Source: JBPYCR01 sp051846915
GTDB taxonomy: Bacteria > Bacillota > Bacilli > Bacillales > Amphibacillaceae
DNA length: 64,000 nt
NCBI RefSeq assembly: GCF_051846915.1
Contig: NZ_JBPYCR010000001.1
Span: forward strand, 186,001-250,000
Direction of reading: 5' to 3'
Position numbers and translations under genes: made by a program. The notes beneath the pieces were generated by a model that was given only the letters and a program-made list of their open reading frames with translations, had not been told where the DNA came from and did not search any database. This document shows positions 37,124-46,045 of the stretch, in pieces. Position 1 is the first letter of the stretch. Every line of letters begins with the position of its first letter.

Positions 37124-38626
37124 TTATTTTTCAAAACTTCCATTCTTGACTGATTGGTCGAATCCAATTTCTTTATTATATTGCATCCATGCGTGTATCT
37201 TTCGTTCTGTCTCCGATATTCTTTCTTGCTGCTTTTCAGTCAGGGATTTTATGTCCTTTAATGAACCTTTTCTTATTTTATCCACTCCCAGCCCAGCAGT
37301 GTATACGGATTTACCTGTTAACATTGTTAATTCTTTCGTGTTATCAAAGTGCCCTTTTAACGTATTCATTTTATTCGTAATTTCCTCTGTTGCTTCCGCT
37401 TCTCGCACCGTAATCGTAGCAATGGTATTAATAGCTTGATTAACCTCATCTACGTGCTGCATGATTTGATCAATGGCTTTCATCGATACGTTTGTCTGTT
37501 CTACATGTTTACTTAACGTTTCAGAAAAATTTTCTATATCTTTACTAACGTGAGCTGACTCCCTTTGTACATCAACAATTTCTGTCGTAATATTTTCAAC
37601 TGAAGTTTTCGTTTGTTCTGCAAGTTTACGCACTTCGCTCGCGACAACAGCAAATCCACGTCCGTGTTCACCTGCACGTGCCGCTTCAATTGAGGCGTTC
37701 AATGCGAGCAAATTCGTTTCATCGGCAATATTTTTTATAAAATCGATCACTTCGGATATATTATTCACTTTATCCGTCAACTGCTGAAAATTATCCTTCG
37801 ATTGTTGAAAGTCATGGATCATCTCTAAAAATCCGGTTAGCGATGATTCGACTACTGCTTTACTTTCACCCGCCTGTTTTACCATCATATTCGTTTGTTC
37901 CGAAGCATTATTCGCGTTTTTCGCAATGTCATCTACCGATTTATTTAATTGTTGTGTTGCCTGATTAACATCATTTGTTTCATTTGTCGTCTGGTGTACA
38001 ACGGTTAGTAAATTACCCACTTCATCAATTTTAGTTATTTCATCCATCGCATCACTGATGTTTTCAATTCGTTCATAATCATTCGCTTCTTTATAAGCCT
38101 CCAATACCAGAATCGTATCAAAAGTTATCATACGTTGCAGCGCCACTAATATATTAGCAAGTTGATGTGGATTCGACTGGAAGCGAGCAGTAATAAACGG
38201 AATCAAATATTCGAAAACACGTGTATACGATCCAATATACCATTCTTCCGTCAATTTAATTTGACTATGAATCTTTCCTATTTTTTTACGGTATGCAATA
38301 TATTCGTTGTTAAATTGCGGTTTTGTCAGTTGCTTATAATAATGGATAATGGCGGTCACATAACGATCATATGTTGTATATTCGTTAAAGATAGTCCGAA
38401 TCTCGGGTATATCCATGATCATTGCATAATGCCGATCGGCAATAATTGGGGCGTGTTCTTCCATCAACTCATCTATAAGGGTCAAATGTTCAATATCCTT
38501 TTTCGATAATTGAACTAGTTTAATAATTTCTTGTATATCTTCTGAAACCTCATTAAGAGGCAAATCACTTGCTGAGAAATCGGGAATCGTAATTCGCTTG
38601 TTTCTCCGTTTTAAGATCGTAGCCAT
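37124..38626 (-). CDS. hemAT: Globin-coupled chemotaxis transducer, HemAT-like
   Basis: Soluble oxygen sensor for aerotaxis. The N-terminal globin domain (residues about 25-185) has the proximal haem ligand His120 in GKIHSQIKLTEEWYIGSY and Tyr67 at the distal position, 53 residues earlier as in B. subtilis HemAT. A coiled-coil methyl-accepting domain follows with the conserved tip DETNLLALNASIEAARAGEH. At 500 residues it is about 70 longer than B. subtilis HemAT; the extra C-terminal helix (SLTEKQQERISETERKIHAW) has no motif I know. GGAGGTG before the ATG. Confidence 0.93.
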   Translation of the reverse strand: MATILKRRNKRITIPDFSASDLPLNEVSEDIQEIIKLVQLSKKDIEHLTLIDELMEEHAPIIADRHYAMIMDIPEIRTIFNEYTTYDRYVTAIIHYYKQLTKPQFNNEYIAYRKKIGKIHSQIKLTEEWYIGSYTRVFEYLIPFITARFQSNPHQLANILVALQRMITFDTILVLEAYKEANDYERIENISDAMDEITKIDEVGNLLTVVHQTTNETNDVNQATQQLNKSVDDIAKNANNASEQTNMMVKQAGESKAVVESSLTGFLEMIHDFQQSKDNFQQLTDKVNNISEVIDFIKNIADETNLLALNASIEAARAGEHGRGFAVVASEVRKLAEQTKTSVENITTEIVDVQRESAHVSKDIENFSETLSKHVEQTNVSMKAIDQIMQHVDEVNQAINTIATITVREAEATEEITNKMNTLKGHFDNTKELTMLTGKSVYTAGLGVDKIRKGSLKDIKSLTEKQQERISETERKIHAWMQYNKEIGFDQSVKNGSFEK

Positions 38627-38879
38627 CCATTGGCACCTCCGTTGAAGTAAATTTCGATTAGCTACTTCAACCTTACCATAAATGAAAGTCTATATTCTAT
38701 TATACGGACTTTAAACCTAGTTAATTTTACCTGATACCAATCGTATGAAATCTGATAGCTTAGAACTCCTTTTGTTTGGGTGGTCAGAGTGTTCAACCGT
38801 AGCGGATGAATAATAGATATACCTCACCCGCGTTGCTAGTGTAAATGTATCTGTTATTGAATTAAGGGTCATAGATGTC

Positions 38880-40373
38880 TTATGCAAAATACGGATTGCC
38901 GTTCATCCCTACCCAAAGATCGGTTTGCTCCATTTCATAAGCAAGTTTTAATAACTGATCTTCTCTGCCTTTTTGAGCAATTACTTGTACTCCTATCGGC
39001 AGTCCATTAGTCGCGATGTGAACCGGCAAGCTCATGGCCGGTTGTCCGGTTAAATTTGCAAGTTGCGTAAATGGTGTGTAAGTCAAGCTTGGTAAAAACA
39101 TGTCATAAATGAGTTCTTGCTGTTTTTGTTTATCCGCTGCCTCGATCAACGTCCGCCATTTCATTTGTTCTTCTTTTGAAAAAGATAGCTCCCCTACCTT
39201 TGGGGCAGTAAATGCGCTTGAAGGCGTAATGTAAAAGTCATACGTTTCATGCAGCTTAGTCATGTGAGCAGCGGCAACATCCCAGGAAGCAAGGCTTTCG
39301 GAAAATTCCACTGCTGACACGGAATTACCTGCAACATTAAGCATCCACGTTTCTATTTCAACATCATCTGCTGTTAATTCTCTACCGAACGCTTTTTCTA
39401 ATTGTTTCATTACTGTAGCCATTTCCCCACTGTTCATTATAAAGTAATCATGCATGAGTTGAATTCCGTCCACACCATTTTCTTTTTCCTCTACGATGTG
39501 CCCTTGTTGTTCTAACCATTTCACCGTTTTTTCTACCGTCTGTTTCGCATCTTCAGAAACTGGCGTACCAACCGGTGATTTCGTTGTATAAGCAACTTTT
39601 AATTGAGATAATGGTTGTTTCATTTTTTCTTCATAACTGCCTGTAAATAATGGTGCTTGGAATGCTGCTTCCGGCTGATTCACTTGTAGCACATCAAGCA
39701 TAGCTGCACTATCTCGAACCGTTCTGCTCAATACAAAGTCAATTGCCGCTCCTTGCCATGCACGACCAGCACCAGGACCCACAGGCGTTCTCCCTCTTGT
39801 TGGCTTAAGCCCAAATAGACTCGTAAAAGATGCCGGAATTCGAATGGAGCCTCCACCATCGCTGGCACCTGCAAGCGGAACAACACCAGCAGCAATTAAA
39901 GCAGATGATCCCCCGCTTGATCCACCCGGTGAATGGTCAGTATTCCATGGATTTCGTGCTTCTCCATGCAGTTGCGGCTCCGTTATATTTTTTAAAGCAA
40001 ATTCCGGCGTTTTCGTATGCCCCATAAACAAAAAGCCCGCATCACGAAATTTTCGTGTGAAATGTGAGTCTTGCTCGGCTATTATTTGTTCAAGAAGTTT
40101 AGTGCCACCTGTAAGTCGCTCTCCTGCTACAGCTTGCGAGATGTCTTTCATTAATACGGGAACGCCGGCAAATGGTCCATTTTCGTAAGACCGACTTTCG
40201 GCCTCTTTCATTACTTTCTCTTTTCGGCTGTGTGCTATCCCGTTTACTTCAGGATTCACTTTTTCCAACTGTTCAAAACTTGTCTGTAATAATTCAATGG
40301 GTGTAACTTCTTTTTTTGCAATCAATTCCGCCATGGCTGTTGCATCCAATTTCACATATTCCTCTGTTCTCAT
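38880..40373 (-). CDS. Amidase-signature family hydrolase
   Basis: Hydrolyses an amide bond; the natural substrate is not evident. The Ser-cisSer-Lys triad is visible: Lys76 in VPVLMKDIS, Ser152 in PGGSSGGSSALI, Ser176 in DGGGSIRIPAS. Product 497 residues with GAAGGGG upstream. Related proteins include 6-aminohexanoate-cyclic-dimer hydrolases and other broad amidases; it lacks the gatC/gatB context of GatA. It stands alone, flanked by the 21-nt repeat array upstream. Confidence 0.88.
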   Translation of the reverse strand: MRTEEYVKLDATAMAELIAKKEVTPIELLQTSFEQLEKVNPEVNGIAHSRKEKVMKEAESRSYENGPFAGVPVLMKDISQAVAGERLTGGTKLLEQIIAEQDSHFTRKFRDAGFLFMGHTKTPEFALKNITEPQLHGEARNPWNTDHSPGGSSGGSSALIAAGVVPLAGASDGGGSIRIPASFTSLFGLKPTRGRTPVGPGAGRAWQGAAIDFVLSRTVRDSAAMLDVLQVNQPEAAFQAPLFTGSYEEKMKQPLSQLKVAYTTKSPVGTPVSEDAKQTVEKTVKWLEQQGHIVEEKENGVDGIQLMHDYFIMNSGEMATVMKQLEKAFGRELTADDVEIETWMLNVAGNSVSAVEFSESLASWDVAAAHMTKLHETYDFYITPSSAFTAPKVGELSFSKEEQMKWRTLIEAADKQKQQELIYDMFLPSLTYTPFTQLANLTGQPAMSLPVHIATNGLPIGVQVIAQKGREDQLLKLAYEMEQTDLWVGMNGNPYFA

Positions 40374-40526
40374 ACAACATTCCCCTTCGAATAGTAAATT
40401 AAGAAAATTTATTTTTAAAACTTATATAATGATCGTTACTTTTTCAGTTTAACATTTCGAACAAACATTTACAGTATTTATGAAAAGGTATTCATTTGGT
40501 GTTATTGGCGGATGATTACATTGCCT

Positions 40527-40857
40527 TGATGCGCGTTGCTTACACTGTGGCGAGCGTTGCTCCCATGCTGACGAGCGTTGTTCCTGTGCTGACGAGCGTT
40601 GCTCTCATGCTGACGAGCGTTGCTCCTATGCTGATGAGCGTTGCTGTCATGTTGACGAGCGTTGCTCTCATGCTGACGAGCATTGCTCCTGTGCTGACGA
40701 GCGTTGCTCCTATGTTGACGAGCGTTGCTCTCATGCTGACGAGCGTTGCTCCTATGCTGACGAGCGTTGCTCCTGCGCTGACGAGCGTTACTCCTCTGCT
40801 GGTGAGCGTTGCTGTCATGTTGACGAGCGTTGCTCCTGTGCTGTCGAGCGTTTCCAT
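40527..40857. repeat. 21-nt tandem repeat array, about 15 units (R4)
   Basis: Consensus TGACGAGCGTTGCTCCTATG plus one base. Third-position-like changes (CTCATG, CTCCTG, GTCATG) vary between units. Because 21 is a multiple of three, the frames stay open and give heptad-like peptides (ATLVSMR) that are not credible proteins. It fills the gap between the amidase and yoaT. Array R3 at 14.5 kb is the same family. Confidence 0.95.
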
Positions 40858-40926
40858 TTTTTAATGAATTCCAATCAGGTATTCTAGTTTTCCAAGAATG
40901 TAAAAGCACATTTAGTACTCCCTTTA

Positions 40927-41784
40927 TTAGCGAAATTTTCCCTTAACTTGCTTTAACGTCGCTACGATAAGAAAACTAACAATTACTAATAAAACCCATG
41001 AACTTACCTTTCCTAGATGAACGAGACTCCATGCATCGGTTTGGTTTGGATATTTCCAAGCCCCAAAAAACGTTGCTATATTTTCGGCTATCCATACAAA
41101 AAATCCGATGAGCACAAAAGAAAGTGCGAGTGACATACGGTAAAGCGCTCCGCCAACGTCGTAGGTGACCCATGTCTGCCAAAAAACGATAATGACGAGT
41201 CCAGCTAAGACCCACCTAACATCCATCCAATAATGGTGGGTGAAAAAGTTCAAATAAATTGCAGCTGCAAGAGGTACAACTACCAAAAACGGAGGCCACC
41301 TAACCAATTCTACCTTTAATCTTCTCCACGCCTGGCAAAGATAACTAGCTACACTTGCGTACATGAATCCGCTATACAAAGGAACTCCAAGTATTTTAAA
41401 CATACCTTCCTCTGGATAAGACCAGGAACCCATATGTACCTTAAAAATCTCAAGAGCAAGTCCTATAAGGTGGAACAGTGTGATCACTTTTAGTTCGTCC
41501 CGTGTTTCAAGTCCTGAACGCACCATCCAGATCTGCATTAGAAGGAAGATAATGAGTAGCCAGTCGTACCGTGGTAGGAAAGGAAGTGGTACAATTTGTG
41601 TAAGAGCCAAAGAGGCAAAAACAACTACAGGAAACAAACAGGATAGTGCCTGCTCGCAACCAAAACGAATTAGTTGTTTTAGTGTTTTGTTGAGTTGTGC
41701 GACCAAAGATTTCCTCTGTCCAACCTCCGTAATGAAACCGAAAGAATCACGAGTAACGTGTATAGATTTACCACCGTTTTTCAT
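40927..41784 (-). CDS. yoaT: DUF817 membrane protein YoaT
   Basis: Integral membrane protein with about seven or eight helices; no known function. Characteristic segments are GSWSYPEEGMFKILGVPLYSGFMYASVASY and FGAWKYPNQTDAWSLVHLGKVSSW. Product 285 residues, AGGAGAAG before the ATG. Last gene of yoaS-yozG-yoaT, an arrangement kept from B. subtilis. Confidence 0.88.
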   Translation of the reverse strand: MKNGGKSIHVTRDSFGFITEVGQRKSLVAQLNKTLKQLIRFGCEQALSCLFPVVVFASLALTQIVPLPFLPRYDWLLIIFLLMQIWMVRSGLETRDELKVITLFHLIGLALEIFKVHMGSWSYPEEGMFKILGVPLYSGFMYASVASYLCQAWRRLKVELVRWPPFLVVVPLAAAIYLNFFTHHYWMDVRWVLAGLVIIVFWQTWVTYDVGGALYRMSLALSFVLIGFFVWIAENIATFFGAWKYPNQTDAWSLVHLGKVSSWVLLVIVSFLIVATLKQVKGKFR

Positions 41785-41801
41785 TTATTCACTTCTCCTT
41801 T

Positions 41802-42026
41802 TTATAAATCTTCGGTGCCTTCATCGCTTCGGTATTCTAAAATATCTCCAGGCTGACAGTCTAATGCCTTGCATATAGCTTCTAAAGTAGAAAATCTAAT
41901 CGCTTTTGCTTTTCCATTTTTTAAAATTGAAATATTTGCCATTGTTATTCCCACTTTTTCCGAAAGTTCTGTTACGCTGATTTTCCTTTTAGCAAGCATT
42001 ACATCCATATTGATTATAATCGCCAT
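41802..42026 (-). CDS. yozG: Cro/CI-type small regulator YozG
   Basis: A 74-residue helix-turn-helix protein (ISVTELSEKVGITMANISIL, then CKALDCQPGDILEY) of the XRE YozG-like group. It sits 17 bases before yoaT and 11 after yoaS, so it probably regulates its own membrane-protein operon. GAGGTG before the ATG. Confidence 0.9.
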   Translation of the reverse strand: MAIIINMDVMLAKRKISVTELSEKVGITMANISILKNGKAKAIRFSTLEAICKALDCQPGDILEYRSDEGTEDL

Positions 42027-42037
42027 GTTTATTCACC

Positions 42038-42517
42038 TCAGACCGTTAAATCATTTTCCGCTTTTATATGGATGGCATTTTTTAATAGCTTTTGAAGAAC
42101 AGCAGCAAAGACTGCAATCACCATGCAACCAAAAATAATGACCATTCCAATTAATATGATTCCTGGAGCATCGTCTACCTCTGCCATGAGATATATGAGT
42201 GGCATCAATACGACATATATGGCGCCGATGGTAATGGCACAGTATTTAATATTCTTTAAAGCACTGACCGATAAATCCGAAAATGCCCGGTTTTTGTCAA
42301 TATAGCTTAAAAGTCTTAACGTCTGGTACAATGCAACAAAAAATGCTATTGCCGTTACATACAATCCGATTAAAAAGAGATACTGCAAATAATCTAACGT
42401 TGGATTTAATTCTGCAAAAAATGCAGCTATTTTAGGCAATACAAATATACATAAAGTAAGTACAGGAAGTCCCATAAGAACAACAATGAACTTTAAAAAG
42501 ATTGTTTCTCCTTTCAT
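42038..42517 (-). CDS. yoaS: DUF2975 membrane protein YoaS
   Basis: Four-helix membrane protein of unknown role, commonly paired with a YozG-type regulator. Helices at VLMGLPVLTLCIFVLP, FLIGLYVTAIAFFVALY, CAITIGAIYVVLMPLIYL and IILIGMVIIFGCMVIAVFA. The ATG at 42517, six bases after GAGGTG, is preferred to the GTG at 42526, which lies inside that site. About 159 residues. Confidence 0.86.
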   Translation of the reverse strand: MKGETIFLKFIVVLMGLPVLTLCIFVLPKIAAFFAELNPTLDYLQYLFLIGLYVTAIAFFVALYQTLRLLSYIDKNRAFSDLSVSALKNIKYCAITIGAIYVVLMPLIYLMAEVDDAPGIILIGMVIIFGCMVIAVFAAVLQKLLKNAIHIKAENDLTV

Positions 42518-42665
42518 AAAAAGCACCTCAATTGTTTATTTCTAATTTGATTTTAACACAATTTATTGTTTATCAATACATTTTTATCGTTATTTTTTAA
42601 TCTATTACTTCTTTAGACATAAAATAACCCCTAAACTTGAATACATTAAGTATTCCAGTTTAAGG

Positions 42666-42793
42666 TACGTGTCGACTTCTCGTGTGACCTAAACAGCCAC
42701 ATTCCATATTTTTCGGGCACGTGGCGGCATCCTGCGTGACCTAAACAGCCACATTCCATACTTTTCGGGCACACGGCGGCCTCCCGCGTGAAG
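42666..42793. repeat. 52-nt repeat, about 2.5 units (R5)
   Basis: GGGCACGTGGCGGCATCCTG and its next copy start 52 bases apart (42718 and 42770), with CGTGTGACCTAAACAGCCAC between. Same unit and period as the array at 9.2 kb. Confidence 0.88.
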
Positions 42794-42813
42794 TTTACCA
42801 TACTTTCCACCGC

Positions 42814-42857
42814 ACATAAAAAACACCAAGAATGCGCCGTAACGTATTCTTGGTGTT
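42814..42857 (-). terminator. Terminator after the truncated ABC ATPase gene
   Basis: ACACCAAGAAT and ATTCTTGGTGT arms followed by TTTTTTAT on the minus strand. Confidence 0.88.
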
Positions 42858-42913
42858 GCTTTGCTATCTTTTTGAATGGATAACGAATAAAATTAAGAAT
42901 GTTTTCGTGTAAT

Positions 42914-43573
42914 TTATAAAATTTTCCCTAAAAACGATTGTAGACGTTCACTTTTCGGATTTTTGAACATTTCATTCGGTTCGCCTTCTTCTCTCACAAT
43001 ACCTTCATCAATGAACAAGACCCGATCGCCAACTTCTCTGGCAAAGCCCATCTCGTGGGTTACAACGACCATTGTCATTCCTTCTTGAGCCAAATCTTTC
43101 ATAACACCCAATACTTCCCCGACCAATTCCGGGTCAAGGGCGGATGTTGGCTCGTCAAATAACATTACTTTCGGATTCATTGCCAACGCGCGCGAAATTG
43201 CAACTCGTTGTTTTTGGCCACCGGATAAACTTCCGGGATATACATTTACTTTATCCGCCAGACCAACTTTTTCTAGTAAACTTTTAGCTGTTGCTTCTGC
43301 TTCTGCCCGAGTAATTTTCTTTACTTTCATCGGTCCGAGCACAATATTATCCAACACAGTCATATGCGGAAATAAGTTAAAGTGCTGAAACACCATACCA
43401 ACCTGAATTCGGAGTTCATTAATATTTGGTTTCGGATTGGTCAAATCAACCCCGTCTATTTCGATGCTTCCTGACGTGACATCCTCCAGTAAATTCAAAC
43501 AACGCAGGAATGTACTTTTACCTGAACCTGAGGCACCAATCACACAAACGACTTCTTTTTCGTTAATTGTATT
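42914..43573 (-). pseudogene. Amino-acid ABC transporter ATPase, 5' end lost to a TnpB element
   Basis: GlnQ-type ATPase for polar amino-acid uptake. Walker A GASGSGKST, Q-loop VFQHFNLFPH, signature LSGGQKQRV, Walker B VMLFDEPTSALDP and the H-loop THEMG are intact, but homology begins only at TINEKEVVC. The first 25 or so residues, which hold the A-loop aromatic that stacks on adenine, are missing because the right end of a TnpB element abuts here. An ATG at 43666 inside the element is in frame and could give a hybrid of 250 residues. No permease or binding protein is nearby. The intact paralogue lies at 55.4 kb. Confidence 0.85.
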
Positions 43574-43576
43574 TCT

Positions 43577-43810
43577 GATACTCCCACAGCTAAAGCAGTG
43601 GGGTTCTAAAGTCCATTTGCCTTCTCCCGACCGGCAGCCACAGTTGTATGTGCATACACTCGGCATTTGGGGCAGTTCAAGGCACTGGACAAATGTCCTT
43701 CAGAACGTTCGCTGGCCAAAGCAACCTCTGTTGCCATTAACGACCGCATCTTTTGGCTTTCACAAGCCCGGTGGCATCACACCGCCTATGGGGATTCGCC
43801 TCTGATTAGT
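43577..43810 (-). ncRNA. Presumed reRNA/omega-RNA region of the TnpB element
   Basis: In this class the RNA guide runs from the 3' part of tnpB through the right end, with the guide just beyond it. The 230 bases after tnpB are GC-richer than their surroundings and end in the right-end hairpin. The bases next to the end (AAATACAATTAACGAAAAAG) would be the guide. Inferred from family architecture, not seen as a transcript. Confidence 0.45.
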
Positions 43811-45384
43811 TATGATTGGAACCGTATTCCTGAGTTGAAAATTATTTTTTGCTGATTGACAATTTGCCGGACTTCCTGATTATGCAGGCGTTTAAAAGAG
43901 TCAAATGTTGCCAGACATTTCTTTCGGTCTGCTTTTGTTCCCTTAGCATTGGAATTCATCAACAGAAAAGCGGCGTATAGATCGCGTTGAATACAGATGC
44001 CTTCATCTATTCTATGCCACCGCTCGGATAATGGCTTTTTAACATATGTATTGCGTTGGTGGCAGTATTGACTTGCTTTAAATCGGTGTGTGTTCACCTT
44101 GAGTAACGAACCGCCCAATCGCTTGGCCTTCTCTTCCAGTATGCTTACAAACATGGCGGGTGCCCGGTGGCCAATCGTTTTGCCGAAACGTCTCTTACGG
44201 ATATATTTACCCGTCTTTGCGGAGATCGTTGTTTCCTTTTTTCGCAGGTGCAATGCCTTGAAGTTCATCGTCTCGATATTAAATTGATTCCCGAAACCGA
44301 GAATTTCATTGGCCAATCGCTGGTGGGATTGTTTTCGAATCACCGCCTGTTTGCGGTGTAACGCTTTTAAACTTGACCGGAGGATATGATAACGTTTGGA
44401 AAATACCCACGTTTTCATTCCTCTTTTGATCGTTCCATCCGCATGATAATTTTCTGGATTCATCGCACGTTTCGAGCGGTCCATTTTCCGCTGCACCAAC
44501 CTAATTTTGTCGGAAACCGGCTGAACGTCTTCCGCCAAATTAACGAGTGATACATGTGATAAAGAAGAGACGGCAAGGGATGATGTGCCAATATCCAGGC
44601 CTACTCTACCCTTTCCAATGGCCTTTCCTTTTGAGGGTGGGTAGCCGTTGATAACCAGATCAGCAAAATAACGGATCTTGCCTCTAATTTTTTTTTGAAC
44701 AATACGAACATATTTGACCCTTGTGTGATCATCAATCGTTTTCGTTCCGCCTTTATCCCGAGTCGTATAGGAAAACGGCTCTTTTTCCTCGATCGCTGAT
44801 ATAACTTGCTGCGCATAGGCATCATGCTTCTTGATGATCAGAGACGTACGCAGATCTTTATACACGATATGCCTGTCGATATATCGCCAACCGGTGTCAT
44901 TTGTTTTCCCTTCAAAACTCTTCATCTTCCCTTTTTGAATGAAGTGAACTTTTTGTGCTTTGCCGAATAGCTTCTCACGAAAGGCAAACCACGCCCTTGA
45001 AACCGTTTTTTGGGCAAAGGCGGCGTTGACCCTGTTTCCAAAGTGTTGCCGAACGGGTTTCACCCAATGATGGGAGGCGTATTCTGTGAGTTGATATTTT
45101 TTCCGCAAATCACTTAATTGTGCTTCAATATGTTTTTTATCCTGTATCAATGATGGATTTTCATGATCCTGTTCCAGTTTTTTGGATACAGCCTTCCACT
45201 GTCGGATGTATTTCTTATATTTTCTTTCACGTTTCATTTGGGTTTCCAATTTAAGGTATGAGCCAAGGACAGTATTGTACATGACACGGCAGATTTCCAA
45301 GTTGTTGGCAATAACGGAGAAAAGCGCCGGATCCTTTCTTAATTCCAGGGACAGAACAAAGCTTGGGGAACGTCTTTTAGACAT
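43810..45384 (-). CDS. tnpB: TnpB-family RNA-guided nuclease with degenerate zinc finger
   Basis: RuvC-type nuclease of IS605-family elements. The acidic triad appears present: GLDIGTSSLAV, NIETMNFKAL and QRDLYAAF. The zinc finger between RuvC II and III, normally two CxxC pairs, is reduced to single cysteines (SQYCHQRNTY and EGICIQRD). Product 524 residues, long for TnpB. The start is ATG 45384, with GGAGG seven bases upstream; an ATG at 45417 is less likely. Confidence 0.85.
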   Translation of the reverse strand: MSKRRSPSFVLSLELRKDPALFSVIANNLEICRVMYNTVLGSYLKLETQMKRERKYKKYIRQWKAVSKKLEQDHENPSLIQDKKHIEAQLSDLRKKYQLTEYASHHWVKPVRQHFGNRVNAAFAQKTVSRAWFAFREKLFGKAQKVHFIQKGKMKSFEGKTNDTGWRYIDRHIVYKDLRTSLIIKKHDAYAQQVISAIEEKEPFSYTTRDKGGTKTIDDHTRVKYVRIVQKKIRGKIRYFADLVINGYPPSKGKAIGKGRVGLDIGTSSLAVSSLSHVSLVNLAEDVQPVSDKIRLVQRKMDRSKRAMNPENYHADGTIKRGMKTWVFSKRYHILRSSLKALHRKQAVIRKQSHQRLANEILGFGNQFNIETMNFKALHLRKKETTISAKTGKYIRKRRFGKTIGHRAPAMFVSILEEKAKRLGGSLLKVNTHRFKASQYCHQRNTYVKKPLSERWHRIDEGICIQRDLYAAFLLMNSNAKGTKADRKKCLATFDSFKRLHNQEVRQIVNQQKIIFNSGIRFQS

Positions 45385-45600
45385 TTGAAAACCTCCAACA
45401 GGAACATTTGTTCTCATTATAACCTATTGAACAAGACAAGACAAGCATTTTCAAATATTTTTTAATTCATTTTTACCGATGAAAGTTTGTTTATTGGACA
45501 GCTTTGGGCGTCCCCACTCTCATCCCATGTCTAAAGACGGGCTCCGGCCTGCATGGGCTTTCTCGTTCGGAAAATCTGTAAAAAGAGAAAAACAGCTTTT

Positions 45601-45779
45601 ATTGCTGGTTCACAATGTGTTTAATGCCTAGTATTTTGCCTTCCTGCTTCACAGACCTAACCGATAGAGTATCAATAACCCTTTGTTGGTCTTCTAATGG
45701 ACCTTTAAGTATATCTGTCTTTTCATCAATATGTTTCACAACGCTTTCAAAGTATGGTCCAACGACATTAATAAGATAT
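45601..45779 (-). pseudogene. 3' fragment of an unrecognised gene
   Basis: A clean coding-like stretch of about 60 codons (RYLINVVGPYFESVVKHIDE through GKILGIKHIVNQQ) ends at a normal stop, but is closed upstream by a TAA with no start. I do not recognise the family. The region 45.78-46.04 kb shows only short open stretches (one begins MMSKKDAVAMKRSLIYGNP) with no homology I know. Confidence 0.4.
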
Positions 45780-46045
45780 CTTTAATACTTGAAGATGATA
45801 ATAGATTAACACCTTGGCGGAAGTTTTAAGCCTAATAGGAGATTTTCTATATACAACGGCGAGGGAAACTTTTACAAGCAAAAGATACGGAAACATATAT
45901 TACATGAGCGTCTGCCGAGGTTACAGGATTTCCGTATATTAAAGACCGTTTCATGGCGACCGCATCTTTCTTGGACATCATGGCTTGCAGTTTTAGAAAT
46001 CCAATAAACAAAAGAGACTGACAATTGCCAGCCCCTTCACCGTTT

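Larger units (their letters stand above)
43574..45560 (-). mobile_element. IS200/IS605-type (IS1341-like) element carrying only tnpB
   Basis: The right end has the hairpin CCCCACTGCTTTAGCTGTGGG followed by AGTATCAG at about 43574; the left end near 45510-45560 carries GCCCGTCTTTAGACATGGG. No tnpA (Y1 transposase) is present, so it would need one in trans. Ends were judged from hairpins and from where ABC-ATPase homology resumes, so they are uncertain by a few bases at the right and some tens at the left. Confidence 0.75.

Noticed and set aside
40496..40909. Open frames of 105-135 codons with heptad-like peptides
   Set aside because: A 21-nt repeat cannot create stops once one unit is open; not evidence for a coiled-coil protein.
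42914..43666. Intact 250-residue ABC ATPase starting at 43666
   Set aside because: The first 31 codons are TnpB-element DNA and no ATPase homology begins before TINEKE; treated as a truncated gene.
43810..45384. Cas12-type CRISPR effector
   Set aside because: Size, right-end hairpin and lack of arrays fit an IS605-family TnpB.
45860..45990. Short minus-strand open frame beginning MMSKKDAVAMK
   Set aside because: No family, no clear ribosome site and no conservation evidence.
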